A DNA stretch of 64,000 nt from Elephas maximus indicus (GCF_024166365.1 NC_064822.1:147876823-147940822), one strand, 5' to 3'. Shown: positions 1-12,943, numbered from the stretch's first letter. Notes: generated by a model from the sequence alone, not told the origin. Made by a program: numbers and translations.

Positions 1-91
1 CCGAGAAATAGTACTATGGAGTGTGATCCTGCAGCATTGTCTCTTCCCAGTGCTCTAGGATTTCGCTGTATCTGAACTGTTTATGTATATT

Positions 92-253
92 AAAAAAAAA
101 AAAAAAAAAAGCCAAAGCTGTTGCTGTTGAATCGATTCCGACTCATAGCGACCCTATAGGAGTGAGTAGAACTGCCCCATTGGGTTTCCATGGAGTGCCT
201 GGTGGATTCGAATTGCCAACATTTTGGTTGCCAGATGAGCTCTTAACCACTGA
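92..253 (-). mobile_element. AfroSINE, short form
   Basis: On the plus strand it reads from an A-run (92-110), through the tail core (tcgattccgactcatagcg), to the tRNA-like head ending cttaaccactg. The middle segment present in long copies (tgtggcagtctgcttcc region) is missing. It is the first of two copies placed back to back; see the duplicated gaactgttt. Confidence 0.85.
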
Positions 254-262
254 GAACTGTTT

Positions 263-422
263 GCCAAAAACCAAAACCAACCCTGTCGCCATCAAGTCGA
301 TTCCGACTCATAGCGACCCTATAGGACAGAATAGGGTTTCCAAGGAGCTCCTGGTGGATTCGAACCGCTGACCTTTTGGTTAGCAGCCATAGCTCTTAAC
401 CACTATGCTACCAGGGTTTCCT
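263..422 (-). mobile_element. AfroSINE, short form
   Basis: This copy runs from gccaaaaaccaaaacc to accagggtttcc. The tail core at 298-320 is intact and the head contains ggttagcagcc and cttaaccactatgc. It is flanked by gaactgttt (254-262) and gaattgttt (423-431), a probable target duplication. Confidence 0.87.
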
Positions 423-569
423 GAATTGTTTACAGCTTTGTCAAATCCACGGTAAAGGAATAATTTAGTGAATAAGAATCAGCACAAAGCTGATTCTTCG
501 GAGGCAGAAGTCAAATGTATCTCTGCTTCCAACTTCCCTATCCTCTCTGACCCCGGGGCACTTTCTTTA

Positions 570-620
570 TGTCTGTATAGGGTCACTATGAGTCGAAATC
601 CATTTGGCAAAGGGTTTAGT
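570..620 (+). mobile_element. AfroSINE/RTE tail-only fragment
   Basis: Only the last part of the shared tail is present: ctgtatagggtcactatgag, then a decayed tcgaaatc and ggcaaagggtttagtt. No head can be seen upstream. Confidence 0.6.
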
Positions 621-2300
621 TCGGTAATCTGCTGCAACTTCGCACAGAATTCACAAACTATACTTACAGTTATGTTGTTTATTAGGGTAAAAGATACACC
701 TCAGAAGTAACTCAAGTGCAACGTGTAGAGGTTCAGGGGTGAGTTTTGGAAAGGTCCCTGAAGAGGAGGATGGTTCTTCCCCAGGAAGCTCTTCCTCCAG
801 GATTCTCTTCTTCAGGAAGCTTCATTAAGGCTTCATCTTCCAAAACTTCTAATGGTTTCTCCATGTGGTCATGATAAGTTACATCAAGCCTCCTGAGTCT
901 TAATCAGCATCAGGCCACCAGGTGATCCTTTTTGGCCTAGTCAGTCACCACTCATTGGCCTCAGGTGTGGTCCAAGCTCTCAGGTACCAGGACCAAAAGC
1001 CGAACAGTTTACTGCGAGGTGGTGCTACACCTCACATACGATTTGCAGTATGGATTGGTCAAACCCTCTACTAATGAGCTATGTGAATGTGCAGGTCTTA
1101 CATTTTGAGCAAAAGATAGGCACCTTAATAAATATTGCATTAGATTTAAATTCATTACAACATCCATGATGCTTTTTTCTTCTACTTTTTTACAAATTTT
1201 ACCTAATTAGGATTGTTGGAACTTACGTCCCTAAATGCACTGTACAATATAGTGTACATTATAGAATTTAGTAAAATTTTTGAGTGAATTAAAAAACGAA
1301 TGACGGAATGAAAAGACTACTAATTGCTAGGCAAGAAGTTAAGCCATAGATCCAATATAATCTCCATTTAGCTCCTGCCCTGTCATCTCTGAATCAATTA
1401 CTTTGCTGTTAATCATTATTGGAATTTTAGAAAATCATGCCATTAGATTCTGAAGCCAAAGTCAGAGTTTCTCCTTTCTTACTCTTACTTGTATTTGTAG
1501 CTATACCAAGAGGAACAACAAATCCGTAACTGTCTTGGATCTTTGGATATGGTCCCATGTGCCACAAACTATGTAAACAAATCAACATAACTTGGTGACC
1601 TGGGTCAAAGAAGAACACACAGACATCCGCCTCAAGTCTGTTTAGCAAATCTGATCATCAGTGCCCTGTGCGTGCCATGTCAGTGCGGGCAGCCTCTGCA
1701 GTAACAGGGTTGCTAAAATGCTGTCGAATGGAAAATGTAGCCCCCACTGGACCAAAAGTAAACAACTATGAAATAGTGAGCTCTTGATAGACCACAAATA
1801 TATTTTGGTATAAAAACAGCATCCCCCCACGCGATGACTTTAGCCAGCTGTGTGAATTTGCCTTGAGTTGAACCAGACTCTCTGCAGCATCAGCTCCTCA
1901 TTAGTAGAACTCTGGGTATGCATCTTTTGGAGCCAAGAAAATCGGATGGCAAGGGAGGGAGGAATCTGAAGACCTGGGTGATTTTGCAACCAAATCAACT
2001 GGACAAGTCACACTCTCAACTTTACTCGGTGAAAAGAGTGTAGTATAAATGCTGAGAATAAATGTCTAATTTTTTGCCCGTGCTCACTTAAATAAGAGAA
2101 CACTAAGTTGGCCATCAATACTAAACAATGGTTTCTATCCAGAGAAATTATTTATTGTATTATAGAAAGGCAGGAAAGTTAAAATATCTTATCCTTCCCC
2201 CCCACCACCTTTTTGAAAACAGTCAACAAAATTTTGTGCTAAGACATGTCACATCTGCTTAGTACGTGCCTCTGAAAAACACTGTCGTTATCCTTAAAGA
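621..2300. other. Intergenic sequence without recognised features
   Basis: I see no gene, RNA gene or clear repeat here. The only open frames are short, lack any family resemblance and have no splice context. Confidence 0.6.
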
Positions 2301-2515
2301 GGGGCCCTGATGGTGCAGTGGTTGAAGCACTTGGCTGCTAACTGAAAGGACAGCTGTTAGGATCCACCAGCCGCTCTGCAGGAGGAAGATGTGGCAGTCT
2401 GCTTCTGCAAAGATTACAGCCTTGGAAACCATATGGGGAAGTTCTACTCTGTCCTATAGGGTCACTATGAGTTGCAACTGACTCAATGGCAGTGGGTTTG
2501 GTTTTTTTTTTTTTT
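2301..2515 (+). mobile_element. AfroSINE, long form, with target duplication
   Basis: The head is ggggccctgatggtgcagtg, and the middle segment with gatgtggcagtctgcttctg is present. The tail core ggtcactatgagttgcaact is followed by gggtttgg and a T-run. Flanks tgtcgttatccttaaa (before) and tgtcgtttatatccttaaa (after) are the target duplication with a 3-bp difference. Confidence 0.9.
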
Positions 2516-2589
2516 GTCGTTTATATCCTTAAATAATTCATGTTCTAACAATAAAGTTATAAACATAAATTATATATGTGTATGTGCGG

Positions 2590-3125
2590 AAAGATAGAGC
2601 ATGTATTATGGGCCAGGAATTTTTCTAAGCAGTTATGAAATAGCAGAGACAAAAATCTGTATCATCTCTACCTTCTAGTGATAGTGAAAAAGAGGGATGA
2701 GAACAACAACAAAAAATCAGCAAACATAATAAATAATGAATTAAATAATGTGCTAGAAGGCTATAGAAAAATGATGCACCTCAGGGGGATCAGGAGAGCT
2801 GGTGGCAAGTTGTAATTTTAATAGAGTGATCAAGGAGGTCTACTGAGAATACAATATTTGAACAAAGACTTTAGGGTGGTAAGATATCTAGAAATGGATA
2901 TCTTGGGGGAAAAATGTTCCCAGCAGAGGGAACGTCAGTGCAAAGGCCCTGGGGTGATTTGCTTGGGGGTTTTCAGAAACAGCAAGGAATCCAGTAGGAC
3001 TCGAGCAGAGTTGGGGAGGGGGAGAGTAGTAGGAGAAGATGTCAGAGAGGCAATGGGAAGCCACAGCGTGTGGGACCTTATAGGCCATAGTAACGTCTTT
3101 GGGCTTGGTTCCGAATGATGAGTCT
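2590..3125 (+). repeat. Old mammalian dispersed repeat, family not assigned
   Basis: The text pattern (animals' common 'cagagggaacgtcagtgcaa' followed by 'ggccctggggtgattt', later 'ccttataggccatagtaacg') is that of a widespread ancient mammalian interspersed repeat. I recognise the type but cannot name the family with confidence. It accounts for the short open frames on both strands here. Confidence 0.5.
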
Positions 3126-3324
3126 GTGCCTATGTGTCAAACAGCTTTTGCCTCACTAATAAGAGCTTCTGTGTTTGGGAGGAAAGAAAGATTGCGGGCA
3201 GCAGGTACACCTGCTCATAATAAAACCCTCCTTCTTTTTCTTTCTTGACCTCTAAACAAATCCTTACCTCAAATCTCCCAACAGCGTATCTCCCACCTAT
3301 ACCGATGTGCTCTCTCGATGGAGA

Positions 3325-3690
3325 AAACCATTGATCTAAATCACTGGTTCCCCACAATGGCTGAGACTCCGAATCACTGGTAAAGCTTATTAACTTCACA
3401 CACGTCGGGCCCATTCAGGTGATCTTGATCTAGATCTGGATTAAGGCCGAGGTCTCTCATTTGGTTAAAAATCTCCAACGTGGCCAGATATATAGGACCC
3501 ACTTATCTATGTCCTCGCTACTCAGTATGTGTACATCAGCATTACCTCAGACTCAGGCATGTAGCTTCTCAGGCCTCATCCCAGACCCAGCAAATCAGAA
3601 TCTATATTTTAACAAGATTCTCAGGTGATTTGTACGCATGTTCAAGTTTGAACCGCACATATCTAGATCATTGTCTCAACTCTCATCTAT
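3325..3690 (+). repeat. MER5-like hAT DNA transposon relics
   Basis: Two decayed stretches (about 3335-3440 and 3500-3690) show the MER5-type pattern: 'aatcactgg', 'gggcccattcaggtgatctt', 'cccagacccagcaaatcaga' and 'aacaagattctcaggtgatt'. They are too degraded for ends to be fixed. Confidence 0.45.
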
Positions 3691-4238
3691 TTTACACTCA
3701 TGCTGTTGTAGACATGCCCACCTGCCTCAAACAAGTTTCTTCTCAGATGGAAGTAAAAGCAAACCAAGGAAATGAAATAATCTCCTCCCCAACTTTCACG
3801 GGATTCTTGTGTAAATCTGTTCAGTTTTCTCACCAGTAATTTTATATTTTTTCACCAGTATGTTTATAACCTGGAAACAATTTATAAAGTAGTGTGTATG
3901 GGTCTAGAAATTCATCATGTTAAAACTGTGTAATTTGATATAATAATAACTATTTGCTAATTTGTTGTTAAAACATCTTCCAAAAGTTTCTCTGAAACAC
4001 TCATAATATTGAAAACTTATCTTCCCCTCACTTGTAAATGTGAGTCAGTTCTACATATTTGAAATTAGAAAATGATCAAATTTATACTGGATAATTTTTT
4101 GGGTGTATTTCTTAGGGTCTGTCAAATAAAGTTTTTTTTTTTTTAATATTGTTCTCTTTTTCTTTTTAATGTGTAGACATGAGAATTATACTGATGCGCT
4201 CAGAATTTGTTTCTTCACATAAGTTTATTTCAAGAATA

Positions 4239-4433
4239 CACTCACTGCCGTTGTGTTGATTCCGACTCATAGTGAACCTGTAGGACAGAGCAGAACTACC
4301 CCATAGGGTTCCCAAGGCTGTAAATCTTTATGGAAACAGACTGCCAAATTTTTTCCGCAGAGCATCTGATGGATTTAAACCACCAACATTTCTCTTAGTA
4401 ACCGAGCACTTAACCACTGTGCCTCCAGGCTTC
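4239..4433 (-). mobile_element. AfroSINE, long form, with target duplication
   Basis: The tail core ttgattccgactcatagtga is followed by the long-form middle (gctgtaaatctttatggaaa) and the head (cttaaccactgtgcctcc). Flanks tttatttcaagaata and cttatttaaagaataag look like the target duplication. Confidence 0.87.
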
Positions 4434-7400
4434 CTTATTTAAAGAATAAGTAGCCTGTAATAAAATTGAAATGTTTTTACATTTTAAGAAAAATCAATTG
4501 AACTGCATGTATTTAGAGTTTCTTCAGAGTATATATTTATTCATTAAACGTAGTGATATATCCAGAAAAAAATAATAAACCTCAAAACCACATATAATCA
4601 TGCCACATAATTTCTGGAGCTGCCAGAATAATATCCCACAGACCCAAATACCACCACAAAGGGACAAAATAAATATATCAGAGAATATTTTTTTCTTTAG
4701 GTTCACGGAAAAGAATTTATAGTTCTGATTAAAACGTCCCATCTGAAAGTGAATACGTTGTGACATTGGCTGTGGTTGACAATGAAGTTGTTCCCAACGA
4801 CTCACATTTATTTATGCACTCGCAGCCAGTTGAAACGCTGATAAGTATATACAATATCTAATTTGAAGCTGACGTGTTTCTTCATCATTAAAAGTCCATG
4901 GTTTATAAGGTGGGAACAAAACTCATTTGAAAAAGAAGTTAAGACTGATTTATAAAATGGCCTATCATCCAATTCCATATGATACACTAGAGACCATCGC
5001 TTATTTGTGGGGTCAGCTCTAATGATGGAAAGCCATTAGGTGGACCACAAATCAACAGAAGAAGTATTTGGTTCAAGAGGAAAAAGTGAAATACTCTTAG
5101 AAAAAAAAAAACAAAATACTGTCACAGATTGGAAAATCTGGTCCACACCTTCTAAATCCAAATGTGCCTTAAAGTGTTGTCAGATAAAATACATCTCATG
5201 TAAAAAAAAAAAAAAAAAAAAAAAAAAATCGTTTAAAACAAATTGATGGATCCTTACACTTTTTAAAAGAGAACTTTTACGTATGACATTTTCTTTCAGC
5301 CTCACTATAATTCTGTGAATGCAGGAAGACAACAACGTTAGGGTCGCTCCTCAAAAAACACATTATTGGTTAAATTTTTATTAACCCATCTGCCATCTAG
5401 ATATGCTCTGAAAGAACTCTCTTTTTCTAGCCCTTTCCACATCTTCTAAAGATTCAATGATATAAGGGGTGTGGAAGATAGAAGTGAATGCATAAAATCT
5501 TTAATTTCACTTACTAACATACTTCAATTCAAAAGGAAATGCTTCTGTGCCTCCATTTTTAAGACTAAAAAAATTTTTAATTATAGTTAATTTAAATTGC
5601 TCTTATTTTAATAAAATATGTCAGGGAATCTAATACACAGTCATGACAGTAGAAATGAGAATAAAATGATCAGTTACCCAACAGTGCTTAAGTAGTTTGG
5701 ATAAGTCAGACCAAACAAAAAAACTTTCACTGAATTAGTTTGATAAAAGAAAAATGTAGGTTTGTTTGATTTCTTGGAAATTGGAGGGGTAAGAACATTA
5801 TTAATTAACAGTGACTTCCATTTTAGAATATTAAACAATATCAAGATGTGTATTTTACTCTTAAATCTTTCTTCAAAATAGGGCCATTGCCAGACCAGAG
5901 AGAGATGAATCTGAGTCACTGAAAACAACAGGCTATCATCTAGGGGAAAGAAAGATTCTTAAAGACAGCTCAAATATTTTGAAAGGAAAAAAATTTTTAG
6001 TGACACTCATATCTTTTTTGTTTTATGCTAGTTATTCCTAAACTTGACTACACACTGTAATGACCCACGTTAATTCACAAATTAATCCCTGGAGGTTCTA
6101 ATTCAGTGAAGTTGTAGAAGTTTTTTTTTGAAAGACCCCAAAATAGATTTGGATGAGGATTTGGGATTTTTGCCAAAAGACGCTAATGTAGAAAAAAAAA
6201 TCATGTTAAAGAGACAGTAAACTTAAAAACCAGGTAATACAGAATGATTGTCTAAAAACCTATCAATATTTTATTTGAATGTGATACTACTCGAAGATTT
6301 AGATAACTAGACACTGTTGTATTTATTTTTTCTATAGACTATTAAATTTAACTTGCTTTAGGCCATTTATTATCCAAGAGATTAACCATACTGACCACTA
6401 AGTGAGACTTGGTGCTCATGCCAGTGTCCTGTGGTAAGCAGAATAATTTCAAGCAAGAAAAATACCCCAAGTAAGGATCTCTGCAGTTATTATTTTCCAC
6501 ACTCCATTATGTCATGTTTATTTGTACCAGTCTTTCTGATAAGATTGCCCCATTTATGGTTATTTCAGGACTCTCCTTGTGAAAATAAAAGCATAAGTTT
6601 TTAGTGTAGAGATTTTAGGGCTGTTTAGAAGAAGCATCTTATATAATTTTCTGGATTACTCTTTGGTTGGTAAGGCTTAGCCGAGCTAGGACATAGACAT
6701 TGGAAAAGAAGGTGCTTCCTGGAGGGTGCTGGTACCTCAGGAGCTCAGAGCCAATGCATTGCAAAAATGAGGCCCACATCTCTAAGGAGAAGGTTCTATC
6801 AGGTTGGAATTGGTACCTCAGGAGCTTGGAGAAAGGGCGCAGTTGAACAAAAGCTCAGGTCCCTGGAGAGGTGTGTACACAGATAGAATTGATACTTCTA
6901 ACATGATGAGGCTGGTTTGAGGAGTGTGTAACAAAACTGGGACTGAGTGCTGCTGCCAGGGTGAATAGCTATTGCTGAGGTAGCGCTGACAGGAACCCCA
7001 GACACACCAGAAGGAGCAAGCTTCCTCACCCTCCTCCAGCCACCAACTGTTTCTCCAGTGTCCCCTACTGGAAGCACTTTACACAAAACCAGCTGGCAAG
7101 GGAGAAGTGTCATCTCTAGAGTGTCATTCCTGGTATCAGAACACAGAGAATATAAGGGTAAATTCGAAGATGAGGGAAAAGAGATTAATTGCCAGCATGG
7201 TGAATCCTTTTTCTACTCGTCTCATACACACACTGATCTTCATATATTTGAGTATGTACACGTAACAACAGCAATACCAACTTTCTGCTCTCACCTGACA
7301 GTACACAATTATCCTGCATACATGTGACAATGCTCTCCTACCCTCCCTAAAAAAGGCAGACACAAAACCCAATCAGTTTTACAATAGAGCTCTGGATGCT

Positions 7401-8465
7401 GTTAATTACTCCCCATATTCAATCATAGTCCCACCTGAGTGTTTTGTAACCAAAGACTAAATAATAATCATACATCACTACTCTTAAGAAAATAATGAGA
7501 AGGAAAAGAGTGAATGGAAATGGGATTTATACACAACATGCTCACACACACGTGTGCAAGGACAAACATAAGTGGCTGCTGCAGTTCTTGTTTTGTAACC
7601 AGTCACGAGGCCATAGTTGATATTTATAGCTCACTTTATCCATTACATATCCCTACATAGTTTACTTGCAGCCAGGAACTAAGCTGGTTGGAGTTCTTTA
7701 CTTAGCAGTGATCTAAACTTTCATTCCTAAAGGGTCTGAATCATTAATGGACTGTTTGTTGGTTCATTTGTTTGTTTCTTTTACTCCATTTTTATTGGAA
7801 TGGAGGTAATGAAAGGAACCCCTAGAGACTCCAGTAGGTTCTACAGGCTTCCTTGTCCCCATTTTGTAGCAGCCATCCAATATACCTTGTTAATCAGGAT
7901 CAATCACTCCAGCCAGTATACTTCCTCTTCTTTCCTCTTGTTTGAATGGCATGAGAAGTACAAAATAGCAAGGTGCAGCTTCCATTTCCAGTGCTATGAT
8001 GAGCTGGAGCAGGTGCACCAGTGTAGGCTGGTATGGGCTCCCATGAACTAATTACGTGCATCATTTCCTAACGATAGTTTTAATGACATCACCTTGGCAG
8101 CTTGAAATCAGCCGTGGTGAGGGTATACATACCACAGAGATCAGCAAATGCTACAAATCAGGGTTTTTTGTTTTGTTTCTGGAGAGCCAGTTGTTAAACA
8201 TTTACCAGCACACCGCTGTACAAAATTATTGTATTTCCTGGTGGAAGCATTCCCTGTTGGAAAACAGGCTTGCAAACCAACAGAACATGAAATTGTGAAG
8301 ATGAGAAGAAAAAATTCTACTCGTAAGGATGAGAAGAGCCACTTCTACCTCAGACCTTTGATTCCCAGATCCATATATTGTGTCTGGAAGACACACTGCC
8401 CTAGATCTGTCATTGATTGAAAGCATATTCTCTACTGTACTGTGGAGAAATATGTTATGAAAAAA
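4434..8465. other. Intergenic sequence, no gene recognised
   Basis: This is AT-rich sequence without a recognisable gene. It holds an A-run at 5203-5228 and a local 15-bp direct repeat (ggtacctcaggagct at 6731-6745 and 6812-6826). I could assign no other repeat. Confidence 0.6.
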
Positions 8466-8672
8466 GGGCATGTACTGGTGGTGCAATGGTTAAGTGTCCA
8501 GCTCCTAGCCAAAAAGTCAGAGGTTCTAGCCTACCCAGCAGCTGTGCAGGAGAAAAGAAATGGCAATCTGCTCCTGTAAAAATTACAACCTTGGAAACCG
8601 TGTGGGACAGTTCAGCTCTGCCATGTAGGGTTATTGTGAGTCAGAATTGACTTGTTGGCACACAACAACATA
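8466..8672 (+). mobile_element. AfroSINE, long form, diverged
   Basis: The head is tggtggtgcaatggttaagt, followed by the middle aatggcaatctgctcctgta and the tail gtgagtcagaattgacttg. It ends ggcacacaacaacatacc, resembling the RTE end (caacaac) rather than the gggtttggttt type. Confidence 0.82.
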
Positions 8673-8967
8673 CCTCGAAGGTACATTTAGAGAGGTGAGA
8701 ACAAATTCAGGGGACGTAGAAATTCTAAAAGCAGAGATCATTAGGAGGAATTAAACTCCAAACTTTTAGGGTGCTATTTCCCAACTCATGTTGGAATTAC
8801 GTCTTTTGTACATCATTCCACTGTTCTCTCAAGATAGCTTGTTTTAGATGGTGGCTTATGTGGCATGACTAGCACATTCTATCTCTTCACTTTTATTGTT
8901 ATGAAATGATTTCCTTGGTCAGAAGCAGTGTTGTGTAGGATACTGTGACAGTGAATAGTTCCCTGAA

Positions 8968-9152
8968 GGAGTCCCTGGGTGAGGCAAATGGGTAAGCTCT
9001 GGACTTTAAACACACCCCAAGGTGCCTCAGAAGATAGGCTTTGTGATCTGCTTTCAAAAGACCACAGTCTTGAAAACTCTATGTAGTAGTTCTACTCTGC
9101 ACACATGAGATCACCACGAGTCAGAATCGACTCAATAACAGCTAATAGTTCC
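8968..9152 (+). mobile_element. AfroSINE, older 'gagtccctgggt' type
   Basis: It opens gagtccctgggtgaggcaaa and carries the alternative middle (ggtgcctcagaagataggct, tgatctgctttcaaaagacc). The tail is cacgagtcagaatcgactca. It is related to the main AfroSINE in head and tail but has a different middle, so I treat it as a separate and older subfamily. Confidence 0.75.
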
Positions 9153-9504
9153 TTGAGTGCAACTAAGAGTTCTTTATCCCATAAGGATAAATTGTTAATC
9201 CAGTCCATGATGGAAGGGGGGCAATGTAACCAACCTGCTTCCAGGGAATGGATTGGTCCTCAAGGATGAAGAGCATCATAGCAGGAGCTCAGTGTTGGCT
9301 TCAGTTATGGAAGTTTAGATACTCAGCAGTGGCAGTAGCCCGATAAGCCCTGGTAGGAGGACACCCATTTGTTGAGCCTCCATCCCCAACATCACAGTCA
9401 TTAAGCAAACACTGGACTGACGGAGGATAACAGAAACAGCTGTAGTCTTGTCCACCTGATTGTTGCCCTTGATAATAGTTTAATATCTAGCAGAACACTT
9501 AATT

Positions 9505-10506
9505 GTGCTCATGAGAAACCTTTACATAGATCAAGAGGCAGTTGTTCGGACAGAACAAGGGGATACTGATTGATTTAAAGTCAGGAAAGGTGTGCGTCAG
9601 GGTTGTATTCTTTCACCACACCTATTCAAAATGTATACTGAGCAAATAATCTGAGAAGCTGGACTATACGAAGAAGAACGGGGCATCAGGATTGGAGGAA
9701 GACTCATTAACAACCTGCATTATGCAGATGACACAACCTTGCTTGCTGAAAGTGAAGAGGACTTGAAGCAATTGCTAATGAAGATCAAAAACCACAGCCT
9801 TCAGTATGGATTGCACTTCAATAAAAAAAAAAGAAAACAAAAATCCTCACAACTGGACCAATGAGCAACAGCATGATAAACGGAGAAAAGACTGACGTTG
9901 TCAAGGATTTAATTTTACTTGGATCCACAATCAACAGCCATGGAAGCAGTAGTCAAGAAATCAAAAGACACATTGCATTGGGTAAATCTGCTGCAAAGGA
10001 CCTCTTTAAAGTGTCGAACATCAAAGATGTCACCTTGAAGACTAAGGTGTGCCTGACCCAAGCCATGGTATTTTCAATCGTATAATATGCATGTGAAAGC
10101 TGGACAATGAATAAGGAAGACCAAAGAAGAATTGACGCCTTCGAACTGTGGTGTTGGCGAAGAATATTGAATATACCATGGACTGCCGAAAGAATGAACA
10201 AATCTGTCTTGGAAGTACAACCAGAATGCTCCTTAGAAGTAAAGATGGCAAGACTGCGTCTTACGTACTTTGGACATGTTGTCAGAAGGGATCAGTCCCT
10301 GGAGAAGGACATCATGCTTGGCAGAGTACCGGGTCAGCAGAATAGAGGAAGACCCTCAGCGAGGTGGATTGACACAGTGGCTGCAACAATGAGCTCAAGC
10401 ATAACAACGATTATGAGGATGGCTCAGGACCGGTCAGTGTTTCGTTCTGTTGTGCATAGGGTCGCTATGAGTCAGAACCGACTCGATGGCACCTAACAAC
10501 AACAAC
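9505..10506 (+). mobile_element. RTE (BovB-like) LINE, 3' fragment with end of reverse transcriptase
   Basis: Translation of the plus strand in shifting frames shows the RTE polymerase region: NLYIDQEAVVRTEQGD, GVRQGCILSPHLF, then the catalytic YADD motif near 9720 (LHYADDTTLLAESEEDLKQL). After that come the C-terminal FELWCWRRILNIPWTAERMN (about 10140-10198), LTYFGHVVRRDQSLEKDIML and RGRPSARWIDTVAATM. Frame changes and in-frame stops show it is dead. It ends with ggtcgctatgagtcagaacc, cgactcgatggc and caacaacaac, the tail shared with AfroSINE. This is the longest piece of the LINE that supplies the machinery for the SINEs here (inference from the shared tail). Confidence 0.9.
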
Positions 10507-10707
10507 ATCCAGTAGAGTGAGGGTAAGGAGCAAGGGAAAGAGAGAATAATGGATAACAGGGAGAACAGTTGTAATGTTTAACGTGTAGGAACAATACATT
10601 GTTAAATAAACCTGATATCAATAAAATGGGCAGTAGAAATCTGGTAAGAATGTGGAATGGTGGTTCAAGACAAACTTTATTTATCCTATGGGCAAGGTAA
10701 TACCAAG

Positions 10708-11090
10708 TGTCTTAGTTATCTATTGCTGTTATAATAGAAATTCCACAAGTGAATGGCTTTAACAAGCAGAAATTTATTTTCTCACAGTCCAAATTCAGGG
10801 TGCCGGCTCTAGAGGAAGACGTTCTCTCTCTGTCTGCTCTAGTGGAAGGTCCTTGTCTCTTCTGAGCTTTTGGGCGATCTTCATGTGGCTTGACATATCT
10901 CTTCCTCCATCTCTGCTCTGCATCCTTGTTTATTCTCTTTTATATCTCAAAAGAGATTGACTCTAGATACACGCTACACTAATCCTTTGCATAACAAAGA
11001 CAAATCATTCCCAAGTGGAATTATAACCACAGGCATAGAGGTTAGGATTTATTATGCATATCTTGGGGGGACATAATTCAATCCATAACA
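10708..11090 (-). mobile_element. MaLR-type solo LTR, internally deleted
   Basis: Reading on the minus strand it begins tgttatggattgaattatgt and ends with the conserved tagataactaagaca-type terminus. It is about 380 bp compared with about 515 in other copies here; most of the middle purine-rich part is missing. Flanks ccaag and ctaag may be the 5-bp target duplication. It is an old LTR copy with no coding content. Confidence 0.82.
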
Positions 11091-11571
11091 CTAAGGACCA
11101 AGAGAACTTAGACATCCAAGAGGCTATTACATTGGTTACGTATGTTATGAAAGTTGACTCATTTTGTGGTGTAAAAAATATCATGTAGTGGGCAAAAGCT
11201 AGAAGCTATAAGACTAATGGATAAGTCTAGTGTCTTATTTTTTGGTGATAAAGGTTGGGACTGAGGCAATGGCAGTGAGGATGATGAGAATAGAAATGGC
11301 TACAAGAAATGTTTAGTAGGATGGGACGGGGAAGGCAAGTTTTGTTTGTCATCGATTTTCCAGTGGTCACACTGAATATGATAATGACCTTTTATTTTTC
11401 TAGTGATCCATCCTGAATTTTTTTTACCATTGGAGTAAATTATTTTTCTTATTTGTAAAAGCAAATACAAAAATATGAGTGTTGAAAATAAATTAATAAA
11501 ATTACATATTACAACCTAATGCTCTAACTTATAGCAATACCTATTTATATGATTAGCCAAACATTATAAAA

Positions 11572-11731
11572 CACAAAACCCAGTGCTGTCAAGTCGATTC
11601 TGACTTATAGTGACCCCATAGGACAGAGTAGAACTGCCCCATAGAGTTTCCAAGAAGTGTCTGGCGGATTTGAACTGCCAACCCTTTGGCTAGCAGCCGT
11701 AGTGCTTAACCACTGTACCACCAGGGTTTCC
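11572..11731 (-). mobile_element. AfroSINE, short form, with target duplication
   Basis: It runs from acaaaacccagtgctgtcaa to accagggtttcc. The flanks aaacattataaaa (11559-11571) and aaaacattatagaa (after) are the target duplication with one change. Confidence 0.9.
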
Positions 11732-12594
11732 GCAAAACATTATAGAAGCAAAAATAATTGATTCGGATAATCATTTACTGTAATACGATTTTGTTCAGAA
11801 ACAAAACACCAATTAGGGACCAGACAACTAAAAAAAAAGTAAAAGATGATTTTAAACATTATACAACTTGATACAGCTATTGAAATTCAATTTAGAGTGT
11901 GTAGAAATGATTCGAAAGGAAACATACTGTTTTAAGATAGTCTTGTGGATAGATTCTCTTAATGAGACATAAAAGATTCAGACTAGGTGATAGAAGACTC
12001 TTTTATCCTGTTGTAAGTGAATGATACGAAACTGATATCACAGGCCAGTGAAAGAGCTAGATGGGGCAACCTCAAAGTCATGCCTAAAATTCCCTTCATT
12101 TTACATATGAGAAACATTGAGGCCCACTAATTTTCTAAAAATTAAAAAGTTAGTATGCAAGAAAGCTTTTACCTCTGACTAGTTTCCTGCTTCCAAATCA
12201 AGTATTCTCCTTGCTTTGGCATGCTGACTTCACATTACTTTGCTGGGTCACGTTCCCATAGACACTGATAGAAATCTTTCCTATATATTTTTAACCATGT
12301 AAATACCCATTTTTTTAGGTAATACATCTGTATGAGCAACCAGAAACTCAAAGATACATTAAAGTAATAGTAGATTACATTTCTAAAGTCCTCCTCTGCT
12401 AGTTGCTATTTCCTCCCCTTTCCTTGATTTATTTCCTTCCTAGTAATTATCACCAACTGACATTTTATATATTTATCTAAATAAGTCTTACAGTATTTGT
12501 CTCACTTTTTTGGAATATAAGGCTTATAGAAGCAAGCGTTATTGACTATTAACTTTTGTATCCCCAAACCTAATAGAGTTTCTGACAAATTGTA

Positions 12595-12750
12595 AAAACC
12601 AAAACCCATTGCCATCAATTCGATTCTGACTCATAGCGACCTTATAGGACAAGGTAGAACTGCCCCATAGAGTTCCCAAAGAGAGGCTGGTAGATGTGAA
12701 CTGCTAACCTTTCGGTTAGCAGCCGTAACCACTACACCACTAGGGCTCCC
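12595..12750 (-). mobile_element. AfroSINE, short form
   Basis: It runs from aaaaaccaaaacccattgcc to accactagggctccc. Flanks acaaattgtaa and acatattgtaag are a probable target duplication. Confidence 0.87.
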
Positions 12751-12943
12751 AACATATTGTAAGTACTCCATAAATATTTGACAACTGAATAAAATTTATT
12801 TACCGTGATGATTATCTAAATTGTCACAGAATGACTTCGAGTTTGAAACTTCTATGATTTTTTCCCAATAAATGCATACCAAAGCATAACAAAAATGTAA
12901 TTTTGCCATCCTGGTAAAAATTTTCTCCTAAGTGATTATGGTT

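Noticed and set aside
10107-10496. Open frame of 129 codons as a possible host gene
   Set aside because: The protein is the C-terminal part of an RTE retrotransposon polymerase, and upstream frames are broken. It is a mobile element and not a host gene.
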